Shown: positions 26,344 to 33,926 of the stretch, in pieces
Layout: every line of letters begins with the position of its first letter
Position numbering within the stretch: position 1 is the first letter of the stretch
Origin: Bacillota bacterium
GTDB taxonomy: Bacteria > Bacillota > Dethiobacteria > DTU022
Length of the DNA: 33,926 nucleotides
Direction of reading: 5' to 3'
Assembly: GCA_012800855.1 (NCBI GenBank)
Contig: JAAZIN010000119.1
Span: 1 to 33,926 of the forward strand
Position numbers and translations under genes: made by a program
The notes under the pieces: generated by a model
Told to the model about the DNA's origin: nothing
The model's input: only the letters and a program-made list of their open reading frames with translations
Databases searched by the model: none

Positions 26344-26928
26344 CTACTCCTCCTCCTGCAGCGATGTCCCCGGAGCAGGAGCGGGGCTGCTTTCCGGCGG
26401 CAGCGGCTGCCGGGGGGCGTGTTTTTCATGCCCCGTCAATGAGGAGCTTGGCTGTCGCATCTTTTCGCCCTGCAGCCGGGGCAGCGGAATGGGCTTGCCC
26501 CAGGCCAGGCGGATGCCGCCGGCGATAAACAGCAGCGCCACCAGGGATGAGGTGATTAAGCGCAGCGTCTGGTAGGTGAAATACTCCAGCAGCAGGGGTA
26601 CGGCCAGCCTGTTTAAGAGAATCAGGCCTCCGATGATGATAAGGCCGATCCCGACCAGCCGCTGTTTTTCATAGTTCCAGATAAAGGGCTCCTCTGCCGG
26701 GCCGGGCGGCTCCCGGTCATAGCACTGCAGGGCATCGAAGAGGCTGTAAAACCAGATCACCGGCAGCAAATAGGTGAACAGGGATAGACCCACCCAGTCC
26801 ATGAGAAAGATGGTCAGGAAGAAGGCGAGCATGAACAAGAGACCTCTCTGCATCCAGCCCAGGTACATGTGCCCCACCCCCGGTAGCGCCGAGAGGATGA
26901 TCGTGGCCAGCTTGCTTTTTTTGGGCAT
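26344..26928 (-). CDS. multi-pass membrane protein in sigma-factor operon
   Basis: ILSALPGVGHMYLGWMQRGLLFMLAFFLTIFLMDWVGLSLFTYLLPVIWFYSLFDALQ plus two further TM stretches; SD ggagg before ATG; 3-nt gap to the next gene. Confidence 0.75.
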   Translation of the reverse strand: MPKKSKLATIILSALPGVGHMYLGWMQRGLLFMLAFFLTIFLMDWVGLSLFTYLLPVIWFYSLFDALQCYDREPPGPAEEPFIWNYEKQRLVGIGLIIIGGLILLNRLAVPLLLEYFTYQTLRLITSSLVALLFIAGGIRLAWGKPIPLPRLQGEKMRQPSSSLTGHEKHAPRQPLPPESSPAPAPGTSLQEEE

Positions 26929-26930
26929 GC

Positions 26931-27386
26931 TTATTCCTCCTTGCTTTGGCGTAATTTTTCAAGCTGTGTGCGGGCGTTCTCCAGGAGACGGCCGGCATCC
27001 CACTGAACCGTCTTCTCGATGGCCCGGGGGATTTGCCCCGTCTCCGCAAGAATGCCGGGGAGTTCCCTGGCGCAGAGGTCGAAGATGCCGCTGCTCATTA
27101 AGACCAGGGTGATTGCCGCGGCGACGGCATAGTTGGCCAGGGAGCGGGAGCGCTGTTTTTTGTAGGCCTGCCACCTTCTGGACCTGATCATCTCTTTAAC
27201 CCGGTCGCTGAAATCCGGGGGCAGCAGCAGCTCGGCCAGGAGAGCATCCTGCTCCGTCCCCGCGTCGAGGTATCTTTGCAGGCAGAGGTCGCATGAAGCA
27301 AGGTGCTCTTCCATGAGGCGGCGCTCCTCCTCGCCGATGCGGTTTTGCCGGTATAAAAGCCATGCCCGGCCATGGTAATGTTTCAC
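26931..27386 (-). CDS. putative zinc-finger anti-sigma factor, single TM
   Basis: KHYHGRAWLLY...RRLMEEHLASCDLCLQRYL (HxxxCxxC) and TM segment YAVAAAITLVLMSSGIF; starts 1 nt after the ECF sigma stop. Confidence 0.8.
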   Translation of the reverse strand: MKHYHGRAWLLYRQNRIGEEERRLMEEHLASCDLCLQRYLDAGTEQDALLAELLLPPDFSDRVKEMIRSRRWQAYKKQRSRSLANYAVAAAITLVLMSSGIFDLCARELPGILAETGQIPRAIEKTVQWDAGRLLENARTQLEKLRQSKEE

Positions 27387-27387
27387 T

Positions 27388-27924
27388 TTACAGCCCCTCC
27401 CTGCATTTGTTCTTCAGCAGCATCCGGGCCCGGTAGAGCCGGGACTCCACCGTTTTTATGCTGACCCCCGCTTCCTTGGCCAGCTGGCGGTAGCTTTTCC
27501 CCTCCAGGAAGTAGCCGGTGATGGTGGCGCGGTAGGGCGGGGGCAGGTCCCGCAGGAGCGCGGCCAGCCGCCCTGCTGCCGCCCGGCGGAGATATTCTTC
27601 TTCCGCCGAGAGGGCCGTGGTGCTGTCCATGTCTCCCGGAGAGTGGTGAAGAAGCTCTCTGCTGCGCCGCTCCTGCTGCCTGCGCCAGTCGATGGCCTTG
27701 CGGGTGGCGATGCGGGCCAGCCAGAATTTCAGGTTGCCGCCGCGGTAGCCGGGAAGAGAGCGGTAGATCTGCCAGAAAGCTTCCTGCAGCACATCCTGAG
27801 CATCGCTGGGATCGCGGACAATGGGCAGGATTGCGGCCATGAGGTAGCCTTTAAACTGTTCGATGAGATCAGCAAAGGCTTCTTCATCGCCGGCCGCGGC
27901 TCTCTCGATCCATCCAGGTTCCAA
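27388..27924 (-). CDS. ECF-type RNA polymerase sigma factor
   Basis: Sigma2 DEEAFADLIEQFKGYLMAAILPIVRDPSDAQDVLQEAFWQIYRSLPGYRG, sigma4 LRDLPPPYRATITGYFLEGKSYRQLAKEAGVSIKTVESRLYRARMLLK. TTG 27924 with SD ggaggag. Confidence 0.92.
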   Translation of the reverse strand: MEPGWIERAAAGDEEAFADLIEQFKGYLMAAILPIVRDPSDAQDVLQEAFWQIYRSLPGYRGGNLKFWLARIATRKAIDWRRQQERRSRELLHHSPGDMDSTTALSAEEEYLRRAAAGRLAALLRDLPPPYRATITGYFLEGKSYRQLAKEAGVSIKTVESRLYRARMLLKNKCREGL

Positions 27925-28060
27925 ACGCTCTCCTCCTTTGTTCTCCCTTATATAAGACGGTGCAAAGCGGGCGAACCCTGCAGCTGGAAAACCCTCTGTA
28001 GGCATGTCGTCCTGGGCGAAGCGCGGGCCCTCCAGGCCGTCCAACCGTCAAACAGCATAA

Positions 28061-28084
28061 AGGGCTGCCCATCTGGACAGCCCT
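28061..28084 (-). terminator. Rho-independent terminator downstream of the PBP gene
   Basis: Minus strand AGGGCTGTCC-AGAT-GGGCAGCCCT followed by TTTATGCTGTTT. Confidence 0.65.
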
Positions 28085-28113
28085 CTTGAAGCACTGTGAT
28101 TCCCCAAAATGTC

Positions 28114-31100
28114 TCACGGCCAGGCTTTACCCTGGGCTGCTACGAGGCGTCCCAGGGAGGCAGAGAGGAAGTCGCGCAGGCGATCCAGGTCCCAGTCCCA
28201 GTCAAAAAACCTGTTGCTGTTCTCTTTTTCTCCGCCGTTGCCGGGAACGTTGATGGAAGCTTTTGCCGAGGCCAAGGGCTGGCCGCCGGCCAAGGCGACG
28301 ACTTCATAGCTATACCTTTGACCCGGCTGGACATCGGCATCTTCACAGTAGTATTGCCCGCCCGCGCTAACGGTGCAGATGGGGTCGTTGGGCTTGTCGC
28401 CGCGATAGACGCGGAATTCATCCGCCATGAGGCCCGCCTGCACCTCCCACGTGATCATTACGCGCCCCTCTCCGTAGTTCAGGCGCAGCGTGAGCGGCTT
28501 ACCCTGGGGCTGTTCCGGCACCGTTACCTCCACCGAGGCCGGCTGGGAGCGGCTGCCATGCTGGTTAAAGGCATATATGGTGTAGACATATGTACCCGGC
28601 GGCACATTTCTATCGCGGTAGGATTTATCATTTTTTCTCGCCCTGGCAATTAGCTCCGCTTCAGTGCCGCTGTCGTCTTTAAGCTGGCGGTAGATAAGAA
28701 ATCCTTCCGGCGTTTCGCCGCCGTATTCCCAGGACAGCTCCACCTGACCCCCTACAGGATTGGCGGTGAAGTATAAGAATGCTCCGGGATATTCACCGTG
28801 GATGTCGCAGGTTTCTTCAGGCGGCATTTCCGCGGCATCCAGCGGCTTGCGCCCGGCTCCCCTGGGCCATCTTCCGTCGGTGACAATAAACTCCGGCCGG
28901 TTGAATCGAATCTCCTTAACCACCTGGTCGGGGGGGCAGTGCTCCCCGGCCAGGAGTCCCGAGGCCTGGCAGATGTCTACCTCCACGTGCAGGTCACAGG
29001 TCAGGTTGGGCGCATGATTTCTCAGGAAGTAGTCGGCCGTTACCGTTCCTGCTTGGCGGCAGAGATCGGTAGGCCGGAGGCCGGATTTTGTGCACACCTC
29101 CACCCGGACCACTCCCGAGGGCGGCGAGGGGAAGTTTTCCAGTGGCAGCGTCTTGAATACCTCTCTGAACACTTCGCGCAGTATGCCGGAGGACCAGTTC
29201 CAGCCGCTGACAATCTTCCCCATGTCCTTGATGTCGTAGCCCATCCAAAAGGTGGCCACGATATTCGGGGCATAGGCTGCCAGGTAGATGTCCCGGGCAT
29301 CATCAGTGGTCCCCGTTTTGGCGGCGAGGGGCCGGCCCAGTCCCGAGAGTCCCCTGGCGGTGGTGGAGGTGACCACGTCCCGCAGGATGCTGGTGGTGAT
29401 GAATACCGCCTCGCGGGAAAGCACCTGCTCCGGCTCGGCCTTGTGCTCGTAGATAACATTGCCGTTGCGATCCTCGATGCGCCGCACGGTATGGAGCGGC
29501 ATCTTCACCCCGTTGTTGGCGAAGACGGCGTAGGCCTGGGCCATCTCCAGCGCGGTTACCTCGCGGGAGCCGATGGCCCAGCTGGGCACGGGGTTATTTT
29601 CCTGGGGGTTGTAGGTGGAGAGGCCCATCCGGTAAGCCTGCCTTGCGCCTTCCTGCAGCCCGGTGTGCTCCGTGTATGCCCTGATCGCAGGGATGTTGTA
29701 CGACCAGGCAAGGGCGCGGCGGACGGTGACCATGCCCTGGAAGTTGCCGGCGTAGTTTTCCGGCCGCCAGCCCTGCGGCCCGATGAGCGGAGAATCATCC
29801 AGCACCGAACCGGCCCCCAGGAGGCCCTTTTCAAAAGCGGGGCTGTAAGCGATTACCGGCTTGATCGCCGAACCGGGCTGGCGCGGGCTTAGGAAGCGCA
29901 GCAGTTCATTCCGGTTCTTGCTGTACTCCCGGCCGCCTCCCAGGGCCAGGACCTCGCCGGTTTTGGGATCGGCCAGCACCAGCGCCGACTGCGGCTGGGG
30001 GATGCCGTTTTCCTCGTCAATGTAGGCATTGGGATAATCGGAAGGCAGCCGGCCGTTGTTGGCCTTAACCGCCTCGCGCAGCTTGGGCATGTTGATGTAG
30101 ATGGTGCGAGGGTAGAGTTCGGCGCGGTTAAGCACCTTTTCCACGTGGGCCTGGTATTCCGGGCTCAGGGTGGTAAAGACCTTGAGCCCGCCGTTGTAGA
30201 TGACCTCGTAAGCATCCTCCACGGTTCCGATTTCAGGCAAATCCGTGAGGATATCGATGAGCTCGTGATGGACCACGTAATCGATGAAGTAAGGGTACGG
30301 GTACGTGACGGGTTTCGGCTCGGCGAATTCTAGCTCCTCGGCGATAGCCGCCTGGTAGTCCTCCTCGCTGATGTAGCCCAGGCGCTTCATGTTACCGAGC
30401 ACCAGCTTCATCCGGTTGATGGATCTCTCTTCGTCGTAGAAGGGATTGTCGTATTCGGGCAGGCGGACGATTCCGGCCAGCAGGGCTGATTCAGCTAGGC
30501 TAAGCTCATCGATGCTCTTGTCAAAATAGAAGCGGGCGGCCGCCTCCACCCCGTAGACGCCATGGCCGAAACAGATCCGGTTCAGGTACATCTCTAAGAT
30601 TTCTTTCTTGCTGTAAATGCGCTCCAGCTGCAAGGACAGCCAGATTTCCTGGACCTTGCGCTGGATCCTCTTCCCTGGGTCAAGCATGGCATTGCGGATC
30701 AACTGCTGGGTAATAGTGCTGGCGCCCTGGGCATAGCTCCCTTCACGGATATTGACCAGCACGGCGCGTGCGAGACCCATCAGGTCCACACCCTTGTGCC
30801 TGAAAAAACGCTCGTCCTCTATGGCGATAAAGGCATTCTGAAGCTGCTCCGGGATCTCTTCAATGGGAACGATGACCCGCTTTTCGGCAGCATGAAGCTG
30901 GGCTATTTCGCGGTCTTCACGGTCGAAAATGTAAGACGCCTCCACCGCTTCCAGGGCGGCCGGATCCAGCTTGGGCGCGGAAGCGGCATAGCTTATGAGC
31001 ACGCCGGCAACACCGAGGCCCGTGACCGCAACCAGGATGAGGATTACCAGGGCTGTTATCTTAAGAGTTTTCCGATTAATTTTCAACTTCGGAAACCGAT

Positions 31101-31164
31101 GCTTTTTATCTTCTTTATCAGCGCCTTTCCGAGAACTGCTCAACGGGACCTTTTTCTCAGCCAC
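28114..31164 (-). CDS. class A penicillin-binding protein (PBP1A family) with two C-terminal fibronectin type III-like domains
   Basis: N-terminal TM; GT51 motifs EDERFFRHKGVDLMGLARA, GASTITQQLIRN, RKVQEIWLSLQLERIYSKKEILEMYLNRICFG; transpeptidase SAIK, SYN, KTGT; two FN3-like C-terminal repeats. Confidence 0.95.
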   Translation of the reverse strand: MAEKKVPLSSSRKGADKEDKKHRFPKLKINRKTLKITALVILILVAVTGLGVAGVLISYAASAPKLDPAALEAVEASYIFDREDREIAQLHAAEKRVIVPIEEIPEQLQNAFIAIEDERFFRHKGVDLMGLARAVLVNIREGSYAQGASTITQQLIRNAMLDPGKRIQRKVQEIWLSLQLERIYSKKEILEMYLNRICFGHGVYGVEAAARFYFDKSIDELSLAESALLAGIVRLPEYDNPFYDEERSINRMKLVLGNMKRLGYISEEDYQAAIAEELEFAEPKPVTYPYPYFIDYVVHHELIDILTDLPEIGTVEDAYEVIYNGGLKVFTTLSPEYQAHVEKVLNRAELYPRTIYINMPKLREAVKANNGRLPSDYPNAYIDEENGIPQPQSALVLADPKTGEVLALGGGREYSKNRNELLRFLSPRQPGSAIKPVIAYSPAFEKGLLGAGSVLDDSPLIGPQGWRPENYAGNFQGMVTVRRALAWSYNIPAIRAYTEHTGLQEGARQAYRMGLSTYNPQENNPVPSWAIGSREVTALEMAQAYAVFANNGVKMPLHTVRRIEDRNGNVIYEHKAEPEQVLSREAVFITTSILRDVVTSTTARGLSGLGRPLAAKTGTTDDARDIYLAAYAPNIVATFWMGYDIKDMGKIVSGWNWSSGILREVFREVFKTLPLENFPSPPSGVVRVEVCTKSGLRPTDLCRQAGTVTADYFLRNHAPNLTCDLHVEVDICQASGLLAGEHCPPDQVVKEIRFNRPEFIVTDGRWPRGAGRKPLDAAEMPPEETCDIHGEYPGAFLYFTANPVGGQVELSWEYGGETPEGFLIYRQLKDDSGTEAELIARARKNDKSYRDRNVPPGTYVYTIYAFNQHGSRSQPASVEVTVPEQPQGKPLTLRLNYGEGRVMITWEVQAGLMADEFRVYRGDKPNDPICTVSAGGQYYCEDADVQPGQRYSYEVVALAGGQPLASAKASINVPGNGGEKENSNRFFDWDWDLDRLRDFLSASLGRLVAAQGKAWP

Positions 31165-31382
31165 TCTTGGCGCGCCTCCTCTCGGCTTCGATCTTGGTAA
31201 AAGTATTATAGCACATAATATAATAATTTAGCTTTAAACGTTTTTTTACTAAGTATGGCCATTAAATATATGTATATTATGTCACATTATGCCATTTATA
31301 AAAATAATTATTAGCACGGTTGCTGTAATTGAGTTAATTAAGTTTAGCCATTGATAATTTTAGATTAAAAATATACCAAAAA

Positions 31383-31411
31383 TTGATGAGATGGGGTAAA
31401 ATACTTTATAG
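31383..31411 (+). promoter_or_regulatory. putative sigma-A promoter for acyl-CoA synthetase gene
   Basis: TTGATG (31383-31388), 17-nt spacer, TTATAG (31406-31411). Confidence 0.4.
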
Positions 31412-31464
31412 CGTGGCTTTCATAGTAAAAATGCTTACCAATCGGAGGCGAGGGGGTAATCTCA

Positions 31465-33624
31465 TTGACTGCCAGGTCAAAGCAAGAATTGGAGAGGGAT
31501 CTGCAGGCGGAGCTTGATCCCCTCTTCTACCCTTCTTCCATTGCCATTGTCGGGGCCAGCCAGAACCTGGTCAAACCCAGCGGCATTCCCATTGCCCTGT
31601 TGACCCTCTACGGGTATAGCGGCAAGGTTTACCCGGTCAACCCCAAGTACGACCAGGTGGGCGGGTGGAAGTGCTACCCCACCCTGGCCGATATCCCCGG
31701 CCCGGTGGATCTGGCCATCATAGGGGTGCCCGCTGCCGCGACCATGGAGGCGCTGCGGCAATGCGCCGCAGCCGGGGTCAAGGTAGCCGTAGTCTTCACC
31801 TCGGGATTTGCCGAGGTGGATGAAAGCGGCAGAAAGGTCCAGGATGAGATGCGCCGCCTGGCCCAGAGTTCGGGGATGCGCATTCTCGGGCCCAACTGCC
31901 TGGGGGTTATGAACCTCTACAATGGCAGCGTTCCCTGCTTCATGTTTCACGACAAGCCCAGCGGCCTCTTTTACCCGGAGAAGCTTTCCTACATCACTCA
32001 GAGCGGCGGCCTTGGCGCCATCATCTACCAGATGGTGCTGCAGCATTCCGTGGGCTTCAATTATTTTGTCAGCACCGGCAATGAAGCCGATATCAGCTTT
32101 GCCGAGGTTTTAAGCTACCTGGTGGAGCGCCAGGAAGTGGGGCTCATCGGCGGCTACATCGAGGGGCTGCAGCGTGACGGGCGACTCTTCATGGAGGCCC
32201 TTCACAAGGCCCTGCAAAGGCGCAAGCTGGTGGCCTTTCAAAAGGTGGGCCGCACCGCCGCCGGCGCCACGGCGGCCGCTTCGCACACCGGGGCCCTCGT
32301 TGGTGAAGACCGGGTCTACGACGGGGTGTTCAAGCAGTTCGGGGCCGTGCGCGCCGACGACGTGGAGCAGATGAATGCGCTCTTCCTTCTCCATGCCGCC
32401 GGGCGCATGCCTGCGGGAAAGAACATCGGCGTGATCACCATCTCCGGCGGCGGCGGGGTGGTGGTGGCCGACAAGTGTCCCCAATTTGGCCTGGAAGTGG
32501 TCCGCCTCACGGAGAAGACGCAGCACAGCCTGCGCCAGTTCTTCCCCCCATACGGGGCCGTGGCCAATCCTGTTGACCTCACCTCGGCCATCTTCACCGA
32601 CCAGACTCTCTTCCAGCGGGCCATACGTACCGTGATGGAGGATCCCCGGGTGCACATGGGGGCATTTTTCTACAACCTGCTTATGCCTGATCCCGACGCG
32701 GCGCAGAAGATCATCGATGTCTATTATGCCACCAGCAAGCCGCTGGTAGTCTTTACCTGGCCCACCGGCCAGGACTTTGCCGTCGAAGCGCGGGAGAAGA
32801 TGATCCGCGCCGGCGTGCCGGTAATCGAGCATGTGCCCAGCGGGCTCTGGGCTCTTGCCGCCCTGGCCGACTGGGTCAAGAAAACGGAAAAGGCCGGCGC
32901 CTTCCCCGAATACCGCCCCGGCGTGGAGAAGCAGCGCGCCCTGGAGGTGATCCGGCGGTCCAGGGAACGCAGCCTTACCGAATCCCTCTCCAAGGAGATA
33001 TTGAGGGCGTACGGCATTCCCGTTACCCGTGAGAAGCTGGCCCATTCTGCTGCCGAGGCGGTGGCGGCGGCGGAGGAGATGGGCTACCCCGTTGTCCTGA
33101 AGGTAGAGTCGCCGGACATTCTACATAAGACCGAAGCGGGCGGGGTCGTCCTGAACCTGGAGAACAGGGCTGCCGTGGAGAAGGCTTACGATCTCATCAT
33201 TAAGCGGGCCCGGAGCTACAAGCCCGCGGCCAGGCTGGAGGGGGTCCTGGTCCAGGAGATGCTCCCACCGGGCCTGGAAGTTATTTTGGGCATGAAAAGG
33301 GATCCCATTTTCGGACCCACCATCCTCTTCGGCCTCGGCGGCATCTACGTGGAGCTGCTCAAGGATGTGGCGCTTCGCGTCGCTCCTTTAAGAGAAGAGG
33401 ACGCGCGGGAGATGATCGCGGAGATCCAGGGGAAGGCTCTCCTTGACGGTGTGCGGGGGCAGCCGCCGCGGGACCGGGAGGCCCTTGTTGAGATCCTGAT
33501 GCGCCTCTCCCGCATGGCGGTGGAGCTGGGCGACGAGATTGCCGAGCTCGATATCAACCCCCTCATCCTCTATCCCGAGGGCGAGGGTGCCGTCGCCGCC
33601 GATGCCCTCATCGTGCTCAGGTGA
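31465..33624 (+). CDS. acetate--CoA ligase (ADP-forming)-type acyl-CoA synthetase, fused alpha/beta
   Basis: CoA-binding PSSIAIVGASQNLVKPSG, ILGPNCLGVMN, ITQSGGLGA, ASHTGALVGED; ATP-grasp YPVVLKVESPDILHKTEAGGVVLNLEN, VLVQEML, EVILGMKRDPIFGPTILFGLGGIYVELLKDVALRVAPL. Confidence 0.93.
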   Translation: MTARSKQELERDLQAELDPLFYPSSIAIVGASQNLVKPSGIPIALLTLYGYSGKVYPVNPKYDQVGGWKCYPTLADIPGPVDLAIIGVPAAATMEALRQCAAAGVKVAVVFTSGFAEVDESGRKVQDEMRRLAQSSGMRILGPNCLGVMNLYNGSVPCFMFHDKPSGLFYPEKLSYITQSGGLGAIIYQMVLQHSVGFNYFVSTGNEADISFAEVLSYLVERQEVGLIGGYIEGLQRDGRLFMEALHKALQRRKLVAFQKVGRTAAGATAAASHTGALVGEDRVYDGVFKQFGAVRADDVEQMNALFLLHAAGRMPAGKNIGVITISGGGGVVVADKCPQFGLEVVRLTEKTQHSLRQFFPPYGAVANPVDLTSAIFTDQTLFQRAIRTVMEDPRVHMGAFFYNLLMPDPDAAQKIIDVYYATSKPLVVFTWPTGQDFAVEAREKMIRAGVPVIEHVPSGLWALAALADWVKKTEKAGAFPEYRPGVEKQRALEVIRRSRERSLTESLSKEILRAYGIPVTREKLAHSAAEAVAAAEEMGYPVVLKVESPDILHKTEAGGVVLNLENRAAVEKAYDLIIKRARSYKPAARLEGVLVQEMLPPGLEVILGMKRDPIFGPTILFGLGGIYVELLKDVALRVAPLREEDAREMIAEIQGKALLDGVRGQPPRDREALVEILMRLSRMAVELGDEIAELDINPLILYPEGEGAVAADALIVLR

Positions 33625-33685
33625 CGGGTAATATTGCCTAAACGCCGCCTAGTTGGGAGAGCCTTCGCTGCCCACAGGATGACGT

Positions 33686-33743
33686 GTGGGGGCGCGCTTC
33701 CATGCCCGCCCGGCGTAGGGGCGGGTTTCCATGCCCGCCCGCG
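33686..33743. repeat. two tandem ~29-nt palindromic units (GTRGGGGCG..TTCCATGCCCGCCC)
   Basis: 33686-33714 gtgggggcgcgcttccatgcccgcccggc; 33715-33743 gtaggggcgggtttccatgcccgcccgcg; 24/29 identical by eye. Confidence 0.85.
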
Positions 33744-33791
33744 GGACAGGTGGCTGCTCTTCACTAAACAATTTCTCCTGTGCCACAGGTT

Positions 33792-33816
33792 CGGGCGACC
33801 CATGGACCGCCCCTGC
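33792..33816 (-). repeat. third, inverted copy of the same repeat type
   Basis: Reverse complement GCAGGGGCGGTCCATGGGTCGCCCG resembles the 33715 unit (GTAGGGGCGGGTTTCCATGCCCGCCCG). Confidence 0.65.
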
Positions 33817-33926
33817 AAGTATTTCCGACGCCTTCTTATTTCCGTATTTCAATCTCCCTCCGGCAAACGCCTCCCACTTCCCCTCCATTTTTCCTTCTTC
33901 TTGTCTCCTCCTTCCTGTTTCCTGCT

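Noticed and set aside
33686-33743. CRISPR array
   Set aside because: Only two adjacent units without spacers, palindromic along the full unit, no cas genes.
33570-33888. Minus-strand ORFs at 33570-33818 and 33649-33888
   Set aside because: Translations derive from the palindromic repeats (RAWKPAPT-like peptides) and the acyl-CoA synthetase antisense strand; probably not genes.

Overview
This 33.9 kb window looks like a chromosomal, mostly housekeeping segment of a GC-rich, spore-forming Firmicute (Clostridia-like). The placement is inferred from Spo0E-like and YtxC-like genes, a pheS T-box leader, and the gene order infC-rpmI-rplT-(trkA)-(rRNA methylase)-pheS-pheT-zapA-cvpA-polX-(mpg)-mutS2. 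I see no CRISPR array, prophage, transposase or integrase. Left to right: an ABC-2 transporter (minus strand, permease running off the window), a Spo0E-like peptide, tRNA-Val(GAC), a DRG/TGS-type GTPase, an orphan lipoprotein, an orphan DNA methyltransferase, an AGPS/GlcD-like FAD enzyme with an Fe-S partner and a lipid kinase, ytxC-thrS, the infC operon, a TrkA-like protein, a SpoU-family RNA methylase, T-box-pheST, zapA-cvpA, a DNA repair cluster (polX-like, 3-methyladenine glycosylase, mutS2), a minus-strand ECF sigma/anti-sigma/membrane protein operon, a PBP1A with C-terminal FN3-like domains, and an ADP-forming acyl-CoA synthetase, ending in a small intergenic repeat cluster. Most unusual points: (i) the PolX-like protein appears to have lost all three polymerase catalytic aspartates but keeps an intact PHP nuclease domain, next to a base-excision glycosylase; (ii) infC probably starts at ATT behind a perfect Shine-Dalgarno and a structured leader; (iii) an ECF sigma/zinc anti-sigma/toastrack-like membrane operon; (iv) an AGPS-like/Fe-S/lipid-kinase gene string; (v) a compact methyltransferase with motif I before motif IV. 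I found no clear-cut wholly new system. All family calls come from reading motifs, not database searches.
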